Shown here piece by piece: positions 28,393 to 36,655 of a stretch of DNA of 64,000 nucleotides. The translations under genes were made by a program, and so were the position numbers. Origin of the DNA: Ignavibacteria bacterium (GTDB lineage: Bacteria; Bacteroidota; Ignavibacteria; Kapaibacteriales; UBA961). How positions within the stretch are numbered: position 1 is the stretch's first letter; each line of letters opens with the position of its first letter. The notes beneath the pieces are model-generated. The model did no database searches and was not told where the DNA came from. It worked only from the letters and a program-made list of their open reading frames with translations. The stretch spans positions 1 through 64,000 of the forward strand of contig JADJXV010000014.1 of NCBI GenBank assembly GCA_016720145.1, written 5' to 3'.

Positions 28393-30576
28393 CTATTTAT
28401 TCAAAATAAACTTCCTGAACATCACCCCACCCGTTGCGTTTTGCATACGAACACTATACTCACCGCTATACAAAGTACGAGTGTCAAAATACGCGATCGT
28501 CGTGCCTTGCACGAGTGTTGTGCGGGCTACTTCCTGCCCTGCTGCATCATAGAGCTGCAGGTCGATATTCTCGTAATTAATTGCATTCATTTGAATTGCC
28601 ACAAGGTCACTTGCGGGATTCGGATAGATGAGAATGGTGGGTTCGGGTGTGGTATTTTCTGAAACGCTGCTCGGCGCTTTCCCTGCCTGCACGATACTGA
28701 TAGTGATAGATTTATCGGGTGTCATTACGGCAAAAGTACCAGAACGTGCAATAGTATCGGGATTGGCTTCAGTAGTGGTGACAATAACTGTTTCACTACC
28801 GATACCGCTTTTTTTATTTAAAGAAACCCAGCTTTTCGGATCAATCGCTATTCCCCAGCTTGTGTTCGATTCTATATCAACGAAATTCGAACTATTAACA
28901 GCAGCCCCGACATGAATCACGAGTTTCGATACTTCGAGCACCGTTAGACCCGGTGATTGTAGTACATTCACCTGTTTAATGGTTGCTCCTGGAGCAGCAA
29001 TCGATACTAAGGTCGAACGATCATCAACACCTGTATTTACTTGAGCTGTAAGGGTTATCGTCGCATTACCAGTGCCCGACATTGCACTTGCCGAGAGCCA
29101 CGATGGTGATTCAATAGCGAGTGTCCAGGCACCTGAAGTTGTAATCGTAATCGTGCGTGTAAGATTATCTTTTGCGCCGAAAACAACCGATGATGGAGTG
29201 ACAATGAGCGAGTCATCGGCTAGAGTTGGTGCCTGTGTCACGGTTATTACTTGTTCTGCAACTCCGGTTCCCGTCACAGTCACAGACGCAGAACGTGGTG
29301 TTGCAGAAGAATTTTCCTGCGCGATGAGCGTAATCGTCTCATTTCCAGAACCACTTGACTTACTTGCCAAAAGCCAAGGCTGACTGCTAGTGATCGTCCA
29401 AGCAACGGTGGCAGCAATGTCAAATGTATTGGTACTACCACCCAGAGCGGCAATGCTCAGAGCTTTTGTTGACACCGTAAGTGTTGATGTACTAGGCGTA
29501 TAAGTCGTTACTGATTCAGAAATAGAGGCCACTTTCGATGCTGAGCGAACTCCATAAAAGGTGGGACCGATGAGGTAAGGATAGGCAGAATTCCAATTCT
29601 CATCGACGGTCGCAAAATAGCAGTATATTCCACTTGGATACTCGGGCGTGACGCAGAATCTTCCGTTGTGTTCATCGAGGTAATCGGGTGTGGAGCTTGT
29701 TGTGGTGGTATATTGATAATCTTCCCGGAAGTAACCCAATGGATACGTTGCGCTTACATCGGGTCCGGCGGTGACGGTTGCTCCTGTGTAATACGTCGTA
29801 CGCGCGGTCATCGTAGTCCGCAAAGTAAAGCTCGATTTCATACGAACAATCCCGCCGGTACCATCGACATTTTTATAGGAGTATGCGCCATAAATCGGAA
29901 AACCATCGTACGCAAAGCCGAGAAGCGGCGAGTGTTTGGTGCTGTCGATAGCGTAGAGTCCGTCGGCTGCATACAAGTCACAAACATTAGAAATCACCTT
30001 CAAATCTAAGCTAAATGCGCTTGGATTCTGATGATGATGATAATTTCCCATCGCAGGATGTGCCTTTGCGCAGTCGAAGCCAATTCGCTCACCAACAACT
30101 GCATCACGATTCCAGACACCATCGCCCATTCCCATCAGTGGTCCGCCTTTGAGTGTTTTGGTAGAATTTTGCCACGATACACCATCACGATAGTCAAACA
30201 TTGCCACACCATTGACGAAAATACCAATATTCCCACCTGTTGTAGCCGTCGGTGTGCCGGTATTCTGTACTGGACTCAGCGGAATTTTAAAGATTGCATT
30301 CTGATTAGTCGCCAGAGATGGATTTCCATCGAGAAACGGTCCTGTGATATAAGCGGGAATCCCCTTCGTGCTCACATACACCGACGTCGCCGAATACTGC
30401 ACGGTCTGTACATTGGCGAGCACATTATCATTGACAGGAGTCGAATTCCCCTTCACATAATGCCGCCCCATGATGTTGGTCGTATTAATCATCCACGATG
30501 TGATCGCGGGATTGGTCTGCGCGCATATTTCACTGCTTCCAAAGCAGAGTAACGCTAATAGAATCAATGCTTTCAT
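28393..30576 (-). CDS. Secreted YHYH-domain protein with BACON-like repeats and T9SS sorting domain
   Basis: About 727 residues from the ATG at 30576, which has AAGGATG upstream at suitable spacing; an ATG three codons earlier is the alternative. After a signal peptide comes a YHYH-type domain with GNYHHHQNP, LLGFAYDGFPIYG and the GRFCVTPEYPSGIYCYF segment. Then three BACON-like beta-sandwich repeats (each with AATVAWTI or TTSGAWTL and SGxGNxTITL motifs), a SVSEN linker and a Por/type IX C-terminal domain (ILIYPNPASDLVAI ... GEYSVRM ... RKFILNK). YHYH proteins are often found with metal or oxidase genes; function unproven. Confidence 0.8.
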   Translation of the reverse strand: MKALILLALLCFGSSEICAQTNPAITSWMINTTNIMGRHYVKGNSTPVNDNVLANVQTVQYSATSVYVSTKGIPAYITGPFLDGNPSLATNQNAIFKIPLSPVQNTGTPTATTGGNIGIFVNGVAMFDYRDGVSWQNSTKTLKGGPLMGMGDGVWNRDAVVGERIGFDCAKAHPAMGNYHHHQNPSAFSLDLKVISNVCDLYAADGLYAIDSTKHSPLLGFAYDGFPIYGAYSYKNVDGTGGIVRMKSSFTLRTTMTARTTYYTGATVTAGPDVSATYPLGYFREDYQYTTTTSSTPDYLDEHNGRFCVTPEYPSGIYCYFATVDENWNSAYPYLIGPTFYGVRSASKVASISESVTTYTPSTSTLTVSTKALSIAALGGSTNTFDIAATVAWTITSSQPWLLASKSSGSGNETITLIAQENSSATPRSASVTVTGTGVAEQVITVTQAPTLADDSLIVTPSSVVFGAKDNLTRTITITTSGAWTLAIESPSWLSASAMSGTGNATITLTAQVNTGVDDRSTLVSIAAPGATIKQVNVLQSPGLTVLEVSKLVIHVGAAVNSSNFVDIESNTSWGIAIDPKSWVSLNKKSGIGSETVIVTTTEANPDTIARSGTFAVMTPDKSITISIVQAGKAPSSVSENTTPEPTILIYPNPASDLVAIQMNAINYENIDLQLYDAAGQEVARTTLVQGTTIAYFDTRTLYSGEYSVRMQNATGGVMFRKFILNK

Positions 30577-30671
30577 AAATAACATCCTTACATAAATTGA
30601 TTGATAAGTAAATATATATTCTGATTTTTTAGTTGTAATGCAAGATTATACCATCATTATTTATAACAAAC

Positions 30672-30776
30672 CCAAATGACCCACACCCTGCCCTCTCCCA
30701 AGAGAGGGTAAGATTTTAGAAATCAATTACTTGACAACCAAAGTCCCCTCTCGGGAGGGGATTTAGGGGTGGGTTA
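30672..30776. repeat. Inverted-repeat element, CCCTCTCCCAAGAGAGGG family, copy 1
   Basis: Begins CCCACACCCTGCCCTCTCCC, ends CGGGAGGGGATTTAGGGGTGGG, with about 35 bp of variable centre. A second copy lies at 63505-63603. It sits in the 30577-30942 spacer, which has no gene. Confidence 0.85.
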
Positions 30777-30858
30777 AACGTCAAATCGAAGGATTCAATT
30801 ACTTCTAATATTCCCTATTCTCAAAGCATTCCATATCCATTCCCCTACCAAGCACGAC

Positions 30859-30883
30859 CTGGGCGAATGCAATTCGCCCCTAC
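30859..30883. repeat. Palindromic intergenic repeat, family GCGAATGCAATTCGC, copy 4
   Basis: GGGCGAATGCAATTCGCCCC preceded by AGCACGACCT, the same leader as other copies. Confidence 0.8.
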
Positions 30884-30942
30884 GTTCATCATGAGATATT
30901 GCATAACCACAGACATTGAAGCCCATTAGACGACAATAAAAT

Positions 30943-31965
30943 TCAATCCTTCGCTTGCGTTGCAAATATATACTTTGGATACGAATACGCGGTATCAAAG
31001 AGAAATTTTCTATCCGTAAGTGTGAGTAAAAATGCCGTCAAATCGACCATTTCATTGGAAGTAAAATTCATGGGCTGCAATTTGTTTGACTCGGTCCCAT
31101 TCTGTCGGATAGTCGAGTAATGCATGAGCACATCGCGCAGGCGTTTGAATCTGCCGTCGTGCATATAAGGGTAGGAAAATTCAATATTACGAAGTGTCGG
31201 CACTTTGAATTTCAGCGAGTCGGATGCCTGCTTGGTCACACTCATTCGACCGTAATCCATGAGTGTAGTGTCGAGCGGAAGTCCATTGTTTTCAAATTGA
31301 TAATTCGTAAAGAGAGGTTCGGTGTGACAGCTCGAACACTTCGTCTGAAACAGACGATACCCGTTTTGTTCCTGCAGAGTAAATTCCGCCTCGCGCTGCA
31401 TTACACTGTCATATTTCGAGCGAGCGCTAATGAGCGTCAGCATGAACTGCGACATCGCCTTCAGCAGGCGTTCACCGGTGATGGTGGAATCGCCATACGC
31501 AGCCCGAAAGAGAGGTGGATAAAGGGAAGTTTGGCTGAGCTTGTGAACAACATGCGTCATTGTTTCATCCATTTCCTGTGGATTACTTATCGGTGCAAGC
31601 GCCTGCATATCGAGGTGATTAACTGCGCCATCCCACATGAAGTCTTTGCTCCAGGCGAGGTTCATCAGCGCCGGTGAATTCCGCGTGCCGATGCGGTCGT
31701 CAATACCATGACTCAGCGCATGATCGACATGCGTAAAAGCAGTGTACTGCGAGTGGCAGCTCGCGCAGGAAATCGTAGAATTGCGGGAGAGAATCGGATC
31801 GTAGAAGAGCGCGCGACCGAGTTCAATTTTGGCGCGCGACGGAGGATTTTTTGAAAAATCATAGTGCGGATTTGGCCAACCGGTCGGCACACTGAAATTC
31901 TCATCACTTCGGAAAGCGACGAGGGCGAGAAAGGCAACTATACCAAGAAGTAGAATTCTCTTCAT
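30943..31965 (-). CDS. Di-heme cytochrome c peroxidase, MbnH/MauG-like
   Basis: The 340-residue product has an N-terminal export signal and two c-type haem sites, CASCH (67-71) and CSSCH (210-214), in the CcpA/MauG fold (GRALFYDPILS, GTRNSPALMN, FKVPTLRNIEFSYPYMHDGRF). Its ATG overlaps the stop of the MbnP-like gene by 4 bp (ATGA), so the two are translationally coupled. In known MbnP-MbnH pairs the MauG-like partner oxidises a Trp of MbnP to kynurenine to build a copper site; the gene order here supports that role. A plain H2O2-reducing peroxidase is the alternative. Confidence 0.88.
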   Translation of the reverse strand: MKRILLLGIVAFLALVAFRSDENFSVPTGWPNPHYDFSKNPPSRAKIELGRALFYDPILSRNSTISCASCHSQYTAFTHVDHALSHGIDDRIGTRNSPALMNLAWSKDFMWDGAVNHLDMQALAPISNPQEMDETMTHVVHKLSQTSLYPPLFRAAYGDSTITGERLLKAMSQFMLTLISARSKYDSVMQREAEFTLQEQNGYRLFQTKCSSCHTEPLFTNYQFENNGLPLDTTLMDYGRMSVTKQASDSLKFKVPTLRNIEFSYPYMHDGRFKRLRDVLMHYSTIRQNGTESNKLQPMNFTSNEMVDLTAFLLTLTDRKFLFDTAYSYPKYIFATQAKD

Positions 31966-32660
31966 CGCGCCTCAACTCGAAAAATGGTGGCAAATTGTTG
32001 AGAGAGGAGTACTGCTTGTTCACCGGGTGACATTATATGATGCACGCTCGCAAGGTCGATGGAATTTATCCATTTCAATACATCCATTTTGATACTTACC
32101 TCCCGTGAAGAAGGCAATGGTAAGGTAATGGTTTGCAATGAATTAAATGGACTGCGATACCCGCCGAGATGAAATTCAAATTCCTTATTCCTTGCCGTAC
32201 TCCGACTGCTTTTCCCTTCGATTTTGGTGTGAATATATCCGCTTTGCCATGTCCAGAGCATCCCACGGGTCGGGTCTAGATCACCGCCAAATGCGCCGGA
32301 TGTAGTCGTAGCGCTGTCAATTCCCAAATAAAAACGAACATGTGTAAATTGACCGGAAGGAAGATGAGAAAGAGGAATGTGAAGCAAATGTTCGTCCGAC
32401 ACATCGAGTAAGTGATAGCTGTTTGGTTCAGCGAAAAAGACAGTATCATTTCGTAATAATTCCACACCGGAAATGTACCATTTCAACGTCGAAAATTCGA
32501 TCGTTTGATTCTTGTCAAGCGTGTAGATTGTATCGAGTTGGAGCGGCACCGAACCCACGAATGGCCGGAAATTCAACTGAAAATCGGAACGCTCTTGCTG
32601 AGCATGAGCGGCACTCAGGCAGAGAAGCAGCATGACGACTATGCTCGTGAGGAGTGTCAT
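31962..32660 (-). CDS. MbnP-like periplasmic copper-binding protein
   Basis: The 232-residue product has a signal peptide (ending SAAHAQ) and the MbnP-type core: LNFRPFVGSVPLQLD near the N-terminus, KWYISGVELL, and GGDLDPTRGMLWTWQSGYIH (126-145), in which Trp136 or Trp138 is the candidate for kynurenine formation, followed by TKIEG. The MbnP family binds copper after its MbnH partner modifies the Trp. No methanobactin precursor or other mbn gene is visible, so this is an mbnPH pair outside a methanobactin operon. Family call rests on motif memory, not on a search. Confidence 0.75.
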   Translation of the reverse strand: MTLLTSIVVMLLLCLSAAHAQQERSDFQLNFRPFVGSVPLQLDTIYTLDKNQTIEFSTLKWYISGVELLRNDTVFFAEPNSYHLLDVSDEHLLHIPLSHLPSGQFTHVRFYLGIDSATTTSGAFGGDLDPTRGMLWTWQSGYIHTKIEGKSSRSTARNKEFEFHLGGYRSPFNSLQTITLPLPSSREVSIKMDVLKWINSIDLASVHHIMSPGEQAVLLSQQFATIFRVEAR

Positions 32661-33134
32661 TTACGGTCTCTCATTTCGTGGCGGATGCTGCGGACGGGGC
32701 GGGGCAAAGAACGTAGCAAGTTCATCGGTCAATTCCTCAAACTTCATCATTTGCTCCTGCTTACATATTTTTTTGATATTCTGAAAATGAGTGTAATGGG
32801 TATTTTCGATACTGATTTGTTCGTGGCTGATGGCTAGAATCAGCGAGTCTTTGACGCTACCAGGCGCGCCGTTGTTGAGTGTGGTGTAGAGTTCATTCTT
32901 GAGTTGGCGCATCTTCTGATTATTGTCTCGCATTGATGCTCGGTGTTCTACAATAATACGTTCATACTCTTGCACTTGCGCGTCATCGAAGCCGAGCTTT
33001 TCGATGATAATTCTCTTACGGGCATCCGGGTCTCCGGGGCGGGGTGGCTTGCCCAAAAATATAAAGCCGACGAGCGCGAGATTAACGATGAGGAGCACGA
33101 TGGTGCTACCGGCGAGGAGCTTCATCTTATTCAT
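32661..33134 (-). CDS. CpxP/Spy-like periplasmic metal-stress protein
   Basis: The 157-residue product has one N-terminal hydrophobic segment (STIVLLIVNLALVGFIFLG) and a long helical domain with LGFDDAQVQEYERI and repeated acidic/basic heptads, as in the Spy/CpxP/ZraP 'periplasmic heavy-metal sensor' group. The Pro-rich tail (APPRPQHPP) is variable. It overlaps the anti-sigma gene by 8 bp and is followed directly by the MbnP-like gene, so it belongs to the sigma-factor operon. It may act as a periplasmic chaperone or as the metal input of the sigma switch, as CnrX does for CnrYH; this is inference. Confidence 0.72.
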   Translation of the reverse strand: MNKMKLLAGSTIVLLIVNLALVGFIFLGKPPRPGDPDARKRIIIEKLGFDDAQVQEYERIIVEHRASMRDNNQKMRQLKNELYTTLNNGAPGSVKDSLILAISHEQISIENTHYTHFQNIKKICKQEQMMKFEELTDELATFFAPPRPQHPPRNERP

Positions 33135-33399
33135 TGTAGAAGGAAGTTGGTACTACATTCATACCCTGTGCAAGCACCGGTGTTGACTTCGTTTTCTGCG
33201 TGACTTTCAGGATGGCGAACGTATTGAGCGCAAGAAAAAGGACGGCAGCAATTCCTACAACCCATTGGAATGTAGGACTGATACGCGTGCGGCTCGATTC
33301 ATCAATTTTCTGACGAATACGAGTCAGCAAAAACGGCGGCGCGTCAACCCGCGCAATGCGGTCGAGCGGAGTAAGGTCGGGTTCGGGAGTATGCTTCAT
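33127..33399 (-). CDS. Putative single-span anti-sigma factor
   Basis: The 90-residue product has a cytoplasmic N-terminus with a short amphipathic stretch (PPFLLTRIRQKIDES), one membrane helix (VVGIAAVLFLALNTFAILKV) and a small periplasmic tail. It lies between an ECF sigma gene and a CpxP-like gene and overlaps the latter. Sequence alone is not diagnostic; the anti-sigma call comes from topology and position, the usual layout for small anti-sigma proteins such as CnrY. Confidence 0.6.
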   Translation of the reverse strand: MKHTPEPDLTPLDRIARVDAPPFLLTRIRQKIDESSRTRISPTFQWVVGIAAVLFLALNTFAILKVTQKTKSTPVLAQGMNVVPTSFYNE

Positions 33400-33449
33400 G
33401 ATAATTCCTCAAATAAGTTACAGTGCATCATTGGACGACATGCTGCGTG

Positions 33450-33989
33450 TCATCCTTCGCTTTTGGATAATTTTGCCGATAAATTTTGTTTGGCGCGTTG
33501 AATCAGCGACTCGACGGCTTTGGCACTTAAGTTCATGATTTCAGCAATTTCAGCTTGGGTTTTATCTTCAATTTTGCTCAGCAACAGCGCTGTTTTTTGG
33601 TTGTCAGGTAATTGATGAATACATTTGAATATTCGCTCAACTGCTTCTCGATTTTCCAGTTGCACGCCCGGGTGATCAAAGGTCGGCTTGTCGTATTTGA
33701 GTTCATTTGTTTCAGGATGAAAGAGCGATGTAAAAAACCCGAAGCGTTTTTTACGTTGCTTAGCTTTAAGAAAATCGAGCGATTTATTGATGGTAATACG
33801 ATACACCCATGTCGTGATTGACGACTGTTCTTTGAAGGACTTCAGCCCCTGATAGACCGACACAAACACATCCTGCGTAATCTCCTGCGCGTCCTCGGCC
33901 ACGAGCAAATACGAGAGCGCAAGATTATACACAAGCACCTTGTGTGCATGGTAGATATCGTCGAATGTATCACGAACGTTCTTCGTCAT
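33450..33989 (-). CDS. ECF RNA polymerase sigma factor
   Basis: The 179-residue protein has sigma region 2 (DAQEITQDVFVSVYQGLKSF, followed by TTWVYRITINKSLDFLKAKQR) and region 4 (LPDNQKTALLLSKIEDKTQ, AEIAEIMNLS, VESLIQRAKQNL) of group 4 (ECF) factors. It is the first gene of a five-gene unit with anti-sigma, CpxP-like, MbnP-like and MbnH-like genes, so it most likely controls that unit in response to copper or redox stress in the periplasm. Its own promoter was not identified. Confidence 0.9.
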   Translation of the reverse strand: MTKNVRDTFDDIYHAHKVLVYNLALSYLLVAEDAQEITQDVFVSVYQGLKSFKEQSSITTWVYRITINKSLDFLKAKQRKKRFGFFTSLFHPETNELKYDKPTFDHPGVQLENREAVERIFKCIHQLPDNQKTALLLSKIEDKTQAEIAEIMNLSAKAVESLIQRAKQNLSAKLSKSEG

Positions 33990-34139
33990 AGTTGAAATTT
34001 TCCGAATTCTTGCAAGAAAGAACCGTTTGTAATTTATTACAGCAATGTGCTATTCAATGTAGGAATGAGAAGGAGGTACGCACTTCTGCTTGGATGCTTT
34101 ACATTTTGAGGATGACTCAATCGCAGAAATACGCATAAC

Positions 34140-34272
34140 AACCTTAGTAGCAAGAAGTTCCAAACGGGATAATAACCTAATTAAACGTACTGCTATGTTC
34201 CGCTCAATCAGTTAAAACTATACAACAAGGTAATAAGGTTCTCACTTTATGTCACACAGTTCTACTTAGGTT
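34140..34272. mobile_element. MITE-like element B with AACCTTAGTAG terminal inverted repeats
   Basis: AACCTTAGTAG (34140-34150) and CTACTTAGGTT (34262-34272) are inverted ends with one mismatch. Read in reverse, CCTTATTACCTTGTTG lies 21 bp inside the right end, as in element A at 26124-26303. It sits about 150 bp upstream of the sigma gene. The rest of 33990-34639 is non-coding. Confidence 0.6.
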
Positions 34273-34497
34273 TTCTTATCTATGGGTATTCTTACAGTAC
34301 CTACGGAGAATTACTATTCCAATTTCCCCAAAAACACTTCCAAACGCCATCAGCCGAATTTCCTGCAAAGATAAAAACAAAACCTGCGAGCGCATATCAT
34401 GTACTTGAAAAATGTATAAATTGCAGATGTGAATCGCACTGAATGTATGTTATACGGATAAGTATGACTCGATTACAATCAACGTCATTCAAGAACT

Positions 34498-34589
34498 GTC
34501 ACCCTGAACTTGTTTCAGGGTCTCCGTGGCTAATCTTTCGTGCTACGTCGTTCGTACATGCGGAGATGCTGAAACCAGTTCAGCATGAC
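34498..34589. repeat. Inverted-repeat element, GTCA(C/T)xCTGAACTxGTTTCAG family
   Basis: The arms 34498-34526 and 34561-34589 pair over 29 bp with few mismatches (GTCACCCTGAACTTGTTTC against GTCATGCTGAACTGGTTTC read in reverse). It ends 50 bp before ribD. Confidence 0.75.
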
Positions 34590-34639
34590 ATTCGCCAGTT
34601 AACGTTATCTTCTACATCCCTCAATCCCCCAACATATCA

Positions 34640-35728
34640 ATGACAAATGAACAAGCAATGGCACGCGCGATCGAACTCGCCCTCAGAGGCACCGGTCAGG
34701 TAAGTCCGAATCCACGAGTAGGTTGTGTGCTTTTAAAAGATGGTCGAATTATCGGCGAGGGCTGGCATCAGAAGTTCGGTGCACCACATGCAGAGCGTGA
34801 AGCGATTACAAATGCTACAGAAGATGTGGCTGGCGCGACGGCGGTTGTCACACTTGAGCCTTGTTCGCATACCGGCAAGCAGCCATCATGTGCGGATTTA
34901 CTCATCGAGCGGAACATCAGCCACGTTATCATCGGCATGCAAGATGCGAATCCGCTTGTTTCCGGCAATGGCATTGCGCGGCTCCGTGCAGCCGGTATCG
35001 ACGTCACGGTCGGCGTTCTTGGCGAAGAATGCGCTTGGCTGGACCGCACGCATACCAAGACAATTACGACAAAAATGCCATACATTATCAGCAAGACAGG
35101 ACAATCACTCGACGGATGTATTGCATCGCACTCCCTTGAATCACAATGGATTACTTCACAAGGAAGCAGACAAGTAGTGCATGCACTCAGGGCTGAATTC
35201 GACGCTGTGATGATAGGCAAAACAACTGCTCTTGTGGACAATCCCGCGCTCACCGTGCGGCATGTGGAAGGAAGGCAACCATGGAGAATCGTCCTTGATA
35301 CGAGTTTAGAATTACCACCGACACTTCAACTCTTTACCGATGAATTCACTACAAAAACAATTGTCATCTGCGGGAATACAGCAGCCACCTCTCCGAATGC
35401 ACGTTTACTACGCGAGAGTGGAATTCAAGTACTTGGTTGTGATACAGATTCACACGGCATCCTTATCCTTCGGAATACATTTCGCGAGATGTTGCAAGAC
35501 TATGGTATTGCTTCAATTATGGTTGAGGGAGGTTCGCAGTTGCTCTCCTCTCTCTTGCAAGAAAATCTTATCGATGAATACCACTTTTTTATTGCGCCGA
35601 TTATCCTCGGAGGTGGTAAACAAGTATTTGGTAATTTCCTGCCCACGCTTGCGCTTGCGCCAAAATTGCGGGTAGTGTCTAGCGAGAAGTGTGGTGAAGA
35701 TTGGTATGTGGTGGCAGTGGCTGGGTGA
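34640..35728 (+). CDS. ribD: Bifunctional riboflavin deaminase/reductase
   Basis: RibD deaminates and then reduces the pyrimidine intermediate in riboflavin synthesis. The N-terminal cytidine-deaminase-like domain has the zinc ligands HAE (50-52), Cys75 and Cys84 in EPCSHTGKQPSC; the C-terminal reductase domain has GKTTALVDNPALTVR, IMVEGGSQLLSS and IAPIILGG. At 362 residues it is full length. It stands alone; no ribE, ribB or ribH is adjacent and no FMN-riboswitch-like leader was seen. Confidence 0.95.
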   Translation: MTNEQAMARAIELALRGTGQVSPNPRVGCVLLKDGRIIGEGWHQKFGAPHAEREAITNATEDVAGATAVVTLEPCSHTGKQPSCADLLIERNISHVIIGMQDANPLVSGNGIARLRAAGIDVTVGVLGEECAWLDRTHTKTITTKMPYIISKTGQSLDGCIASHSLESQWITSQGSRQVVHALRAEFDAVMIGKTTALVDNPALTVRHVEGRQPWRIVLDTSLELPPTLQLFTDEFTTKTIVICGNTAATSPNARLLRESGIQVLGCDTDSHGILILRNTFREMLQDYGIASIMVEGGSQLLSSLLQENLIDEYHFFIAPIILGGGKQVFGNFLPTLALAPKLRVVSSEKCGEDWYVVAVAG

Positions 35729-35785
35729 ACGTGGCAGGGGTTGGAATTATTTCGGATTGATTATTATCAATACCGGCATTCCGAT

Positions 35786-36038
35786 GTAGAGACGTTGCAT
35801 GCAACGTCTCTACGAAGGCAGCATTTGTTCCGGCAATACCCGTAGAGACGTTGCATGCAACGTCTCTACACATGATTTTATTTTTCAGTATTCCCCCGTA
35901 GAGACGTTGCATGCAACGTCTCTACGAAGGCAGCATTTGTTCCGGCAATACCCGTAGAGACGTTGCATGCAACGTCTCTACACATGCATTTTATTTTTCA
36001 GTATTCCCCCGTAGAGACGTTGCATGCAACGTCTCTAC
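35786..36038. repeat. Five 28-bp perfect palindromes in a regularly spaced array
   Basis: Identical palindromes begin at 35786, 35842, 35898, 35954 and 36011 (core GAGACGTTGCATGCAACGTC). The gaps are 28, 28, 28 and 29 bp and alternate between two sequences (GAAGGCAGCATTTGTTCCGG... and ACATG(C)ATTTTATTTTTCAG...), so the unit is a duplicated 112-bp block. Not a CRISPR: spacers repeat and each repeat is its own reverse complement. Confidence 0.9.
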
Positions 36039-36077
36039 GGAGGTAACAAATTGTAGTAAACGTTCAATTTAAATCAT

Positions 36078-36116
36078 AAAAAAAGCCGAATTGTGAATCA
36101 CAATTCGGCTTTTTTA
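36078..36116. terminator. Rho-independent terminator after nuoB
   Basis: AGCCGAATTGTGA and TCACAATTCGGCT form a 13-bp stem flanked by A-runs and T-runs, so it can work in both directions; 15 bp past the nuoB stop. Confidence 0.85.
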
Positions 36117-36130
36117 TAATCTATCAGCAA

Positions 36131-36655
36131 TTACGCTAGTATCGACTTTTCAAATTCGGACTTGTCTTTGCCGTAATCGAGAATTACCGGCTTCACTCTA
36201 TCAACCTTATCCTGAATTGCCATCAAACCTTTAATTACCGCTTCCGGACGCGGAGGGCACCCTGATACATACACATCAACGGGTAAAAACTGATCTATTC
36301 CCTGCACCACAGAATAACTGCGGAACATACCGCCGGTCGATGCGCATACGCCCATCGACATTACCCATTTTGGGTCGGGCATTTGGTCGTAAATTTTGCG
36401 TACTACCCAGCTCATTTTATAGGTTACCGTGCCTGCTACTATTAGCAAATCGGACTGACGCGGCGAAAAACGAAATACTTCCGAACCGAAACGTGAGGAG
36501 TCCATTCTTGGTCCTGCGAATGCCATCATTTCAATTGCGCAGCAGGAAATTCCAAGTGGCATCGGCCACATAGCGTTTTTTTGCGCCCATTGAACGACTG
36601 AGTCAATAGTAGTTGTGAGAAATCCTTGCTTGGCGAGTGTTTGGTCTAATCCCAT
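36131..36655 (-). CDS. nuoB: NADH-quinone oxidoreductase subunit B
   Basis: NuoB carries the terminal [4Fe-4S] cluster N2 next to the quinone site of complex I. The 174-residue product from the ATG at 36655 has the cluster ligands in GISCCAIEMM, GVCASTGG and SGCPPRPE, plus SPRQSDLLIVAGTVTYKM. The frame continues 37 codons upstream but that part is out-of-frame nuoA sequence; the 10-bp overlap with nuoA supports 36655. The remaining complex I genes do not follow: a strong terminator lies 15 bp downstream. Confidence 0.95.
   Translation of the reverse strand: MGLDQTLAKQGFLTTTIDSVVQWAQKNAMWPMPLGISCCAIEMMAFAGPRMDSSRFGSEVFRFSPRQSDLLIVAGTVTYKMSWVVRKIYDQMPDPKWVMSMGVCASTGGMFRSYSVVQGIDQFLPVDVYVSGCPPRPEAVIKGLMAIQDKVDRVKPVILDYGKDKSEFEKSILA

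Noticed and set aside
34443..34643. 66-codon open frame before ribD
   Set aside because: Mostly the inverted-repeat element at 34498-34589; no homology-like features, and it overlaps the ribD start.
35786..36038. Possible CRISPR array (28-bp repeats with 28-29 bp spacers)
   Set aside because: Repeats are perfect palindromes, spacers alternate between only two sequences, and there is no cas gene or leader; it is a duplicated 112-bp palindrome block.
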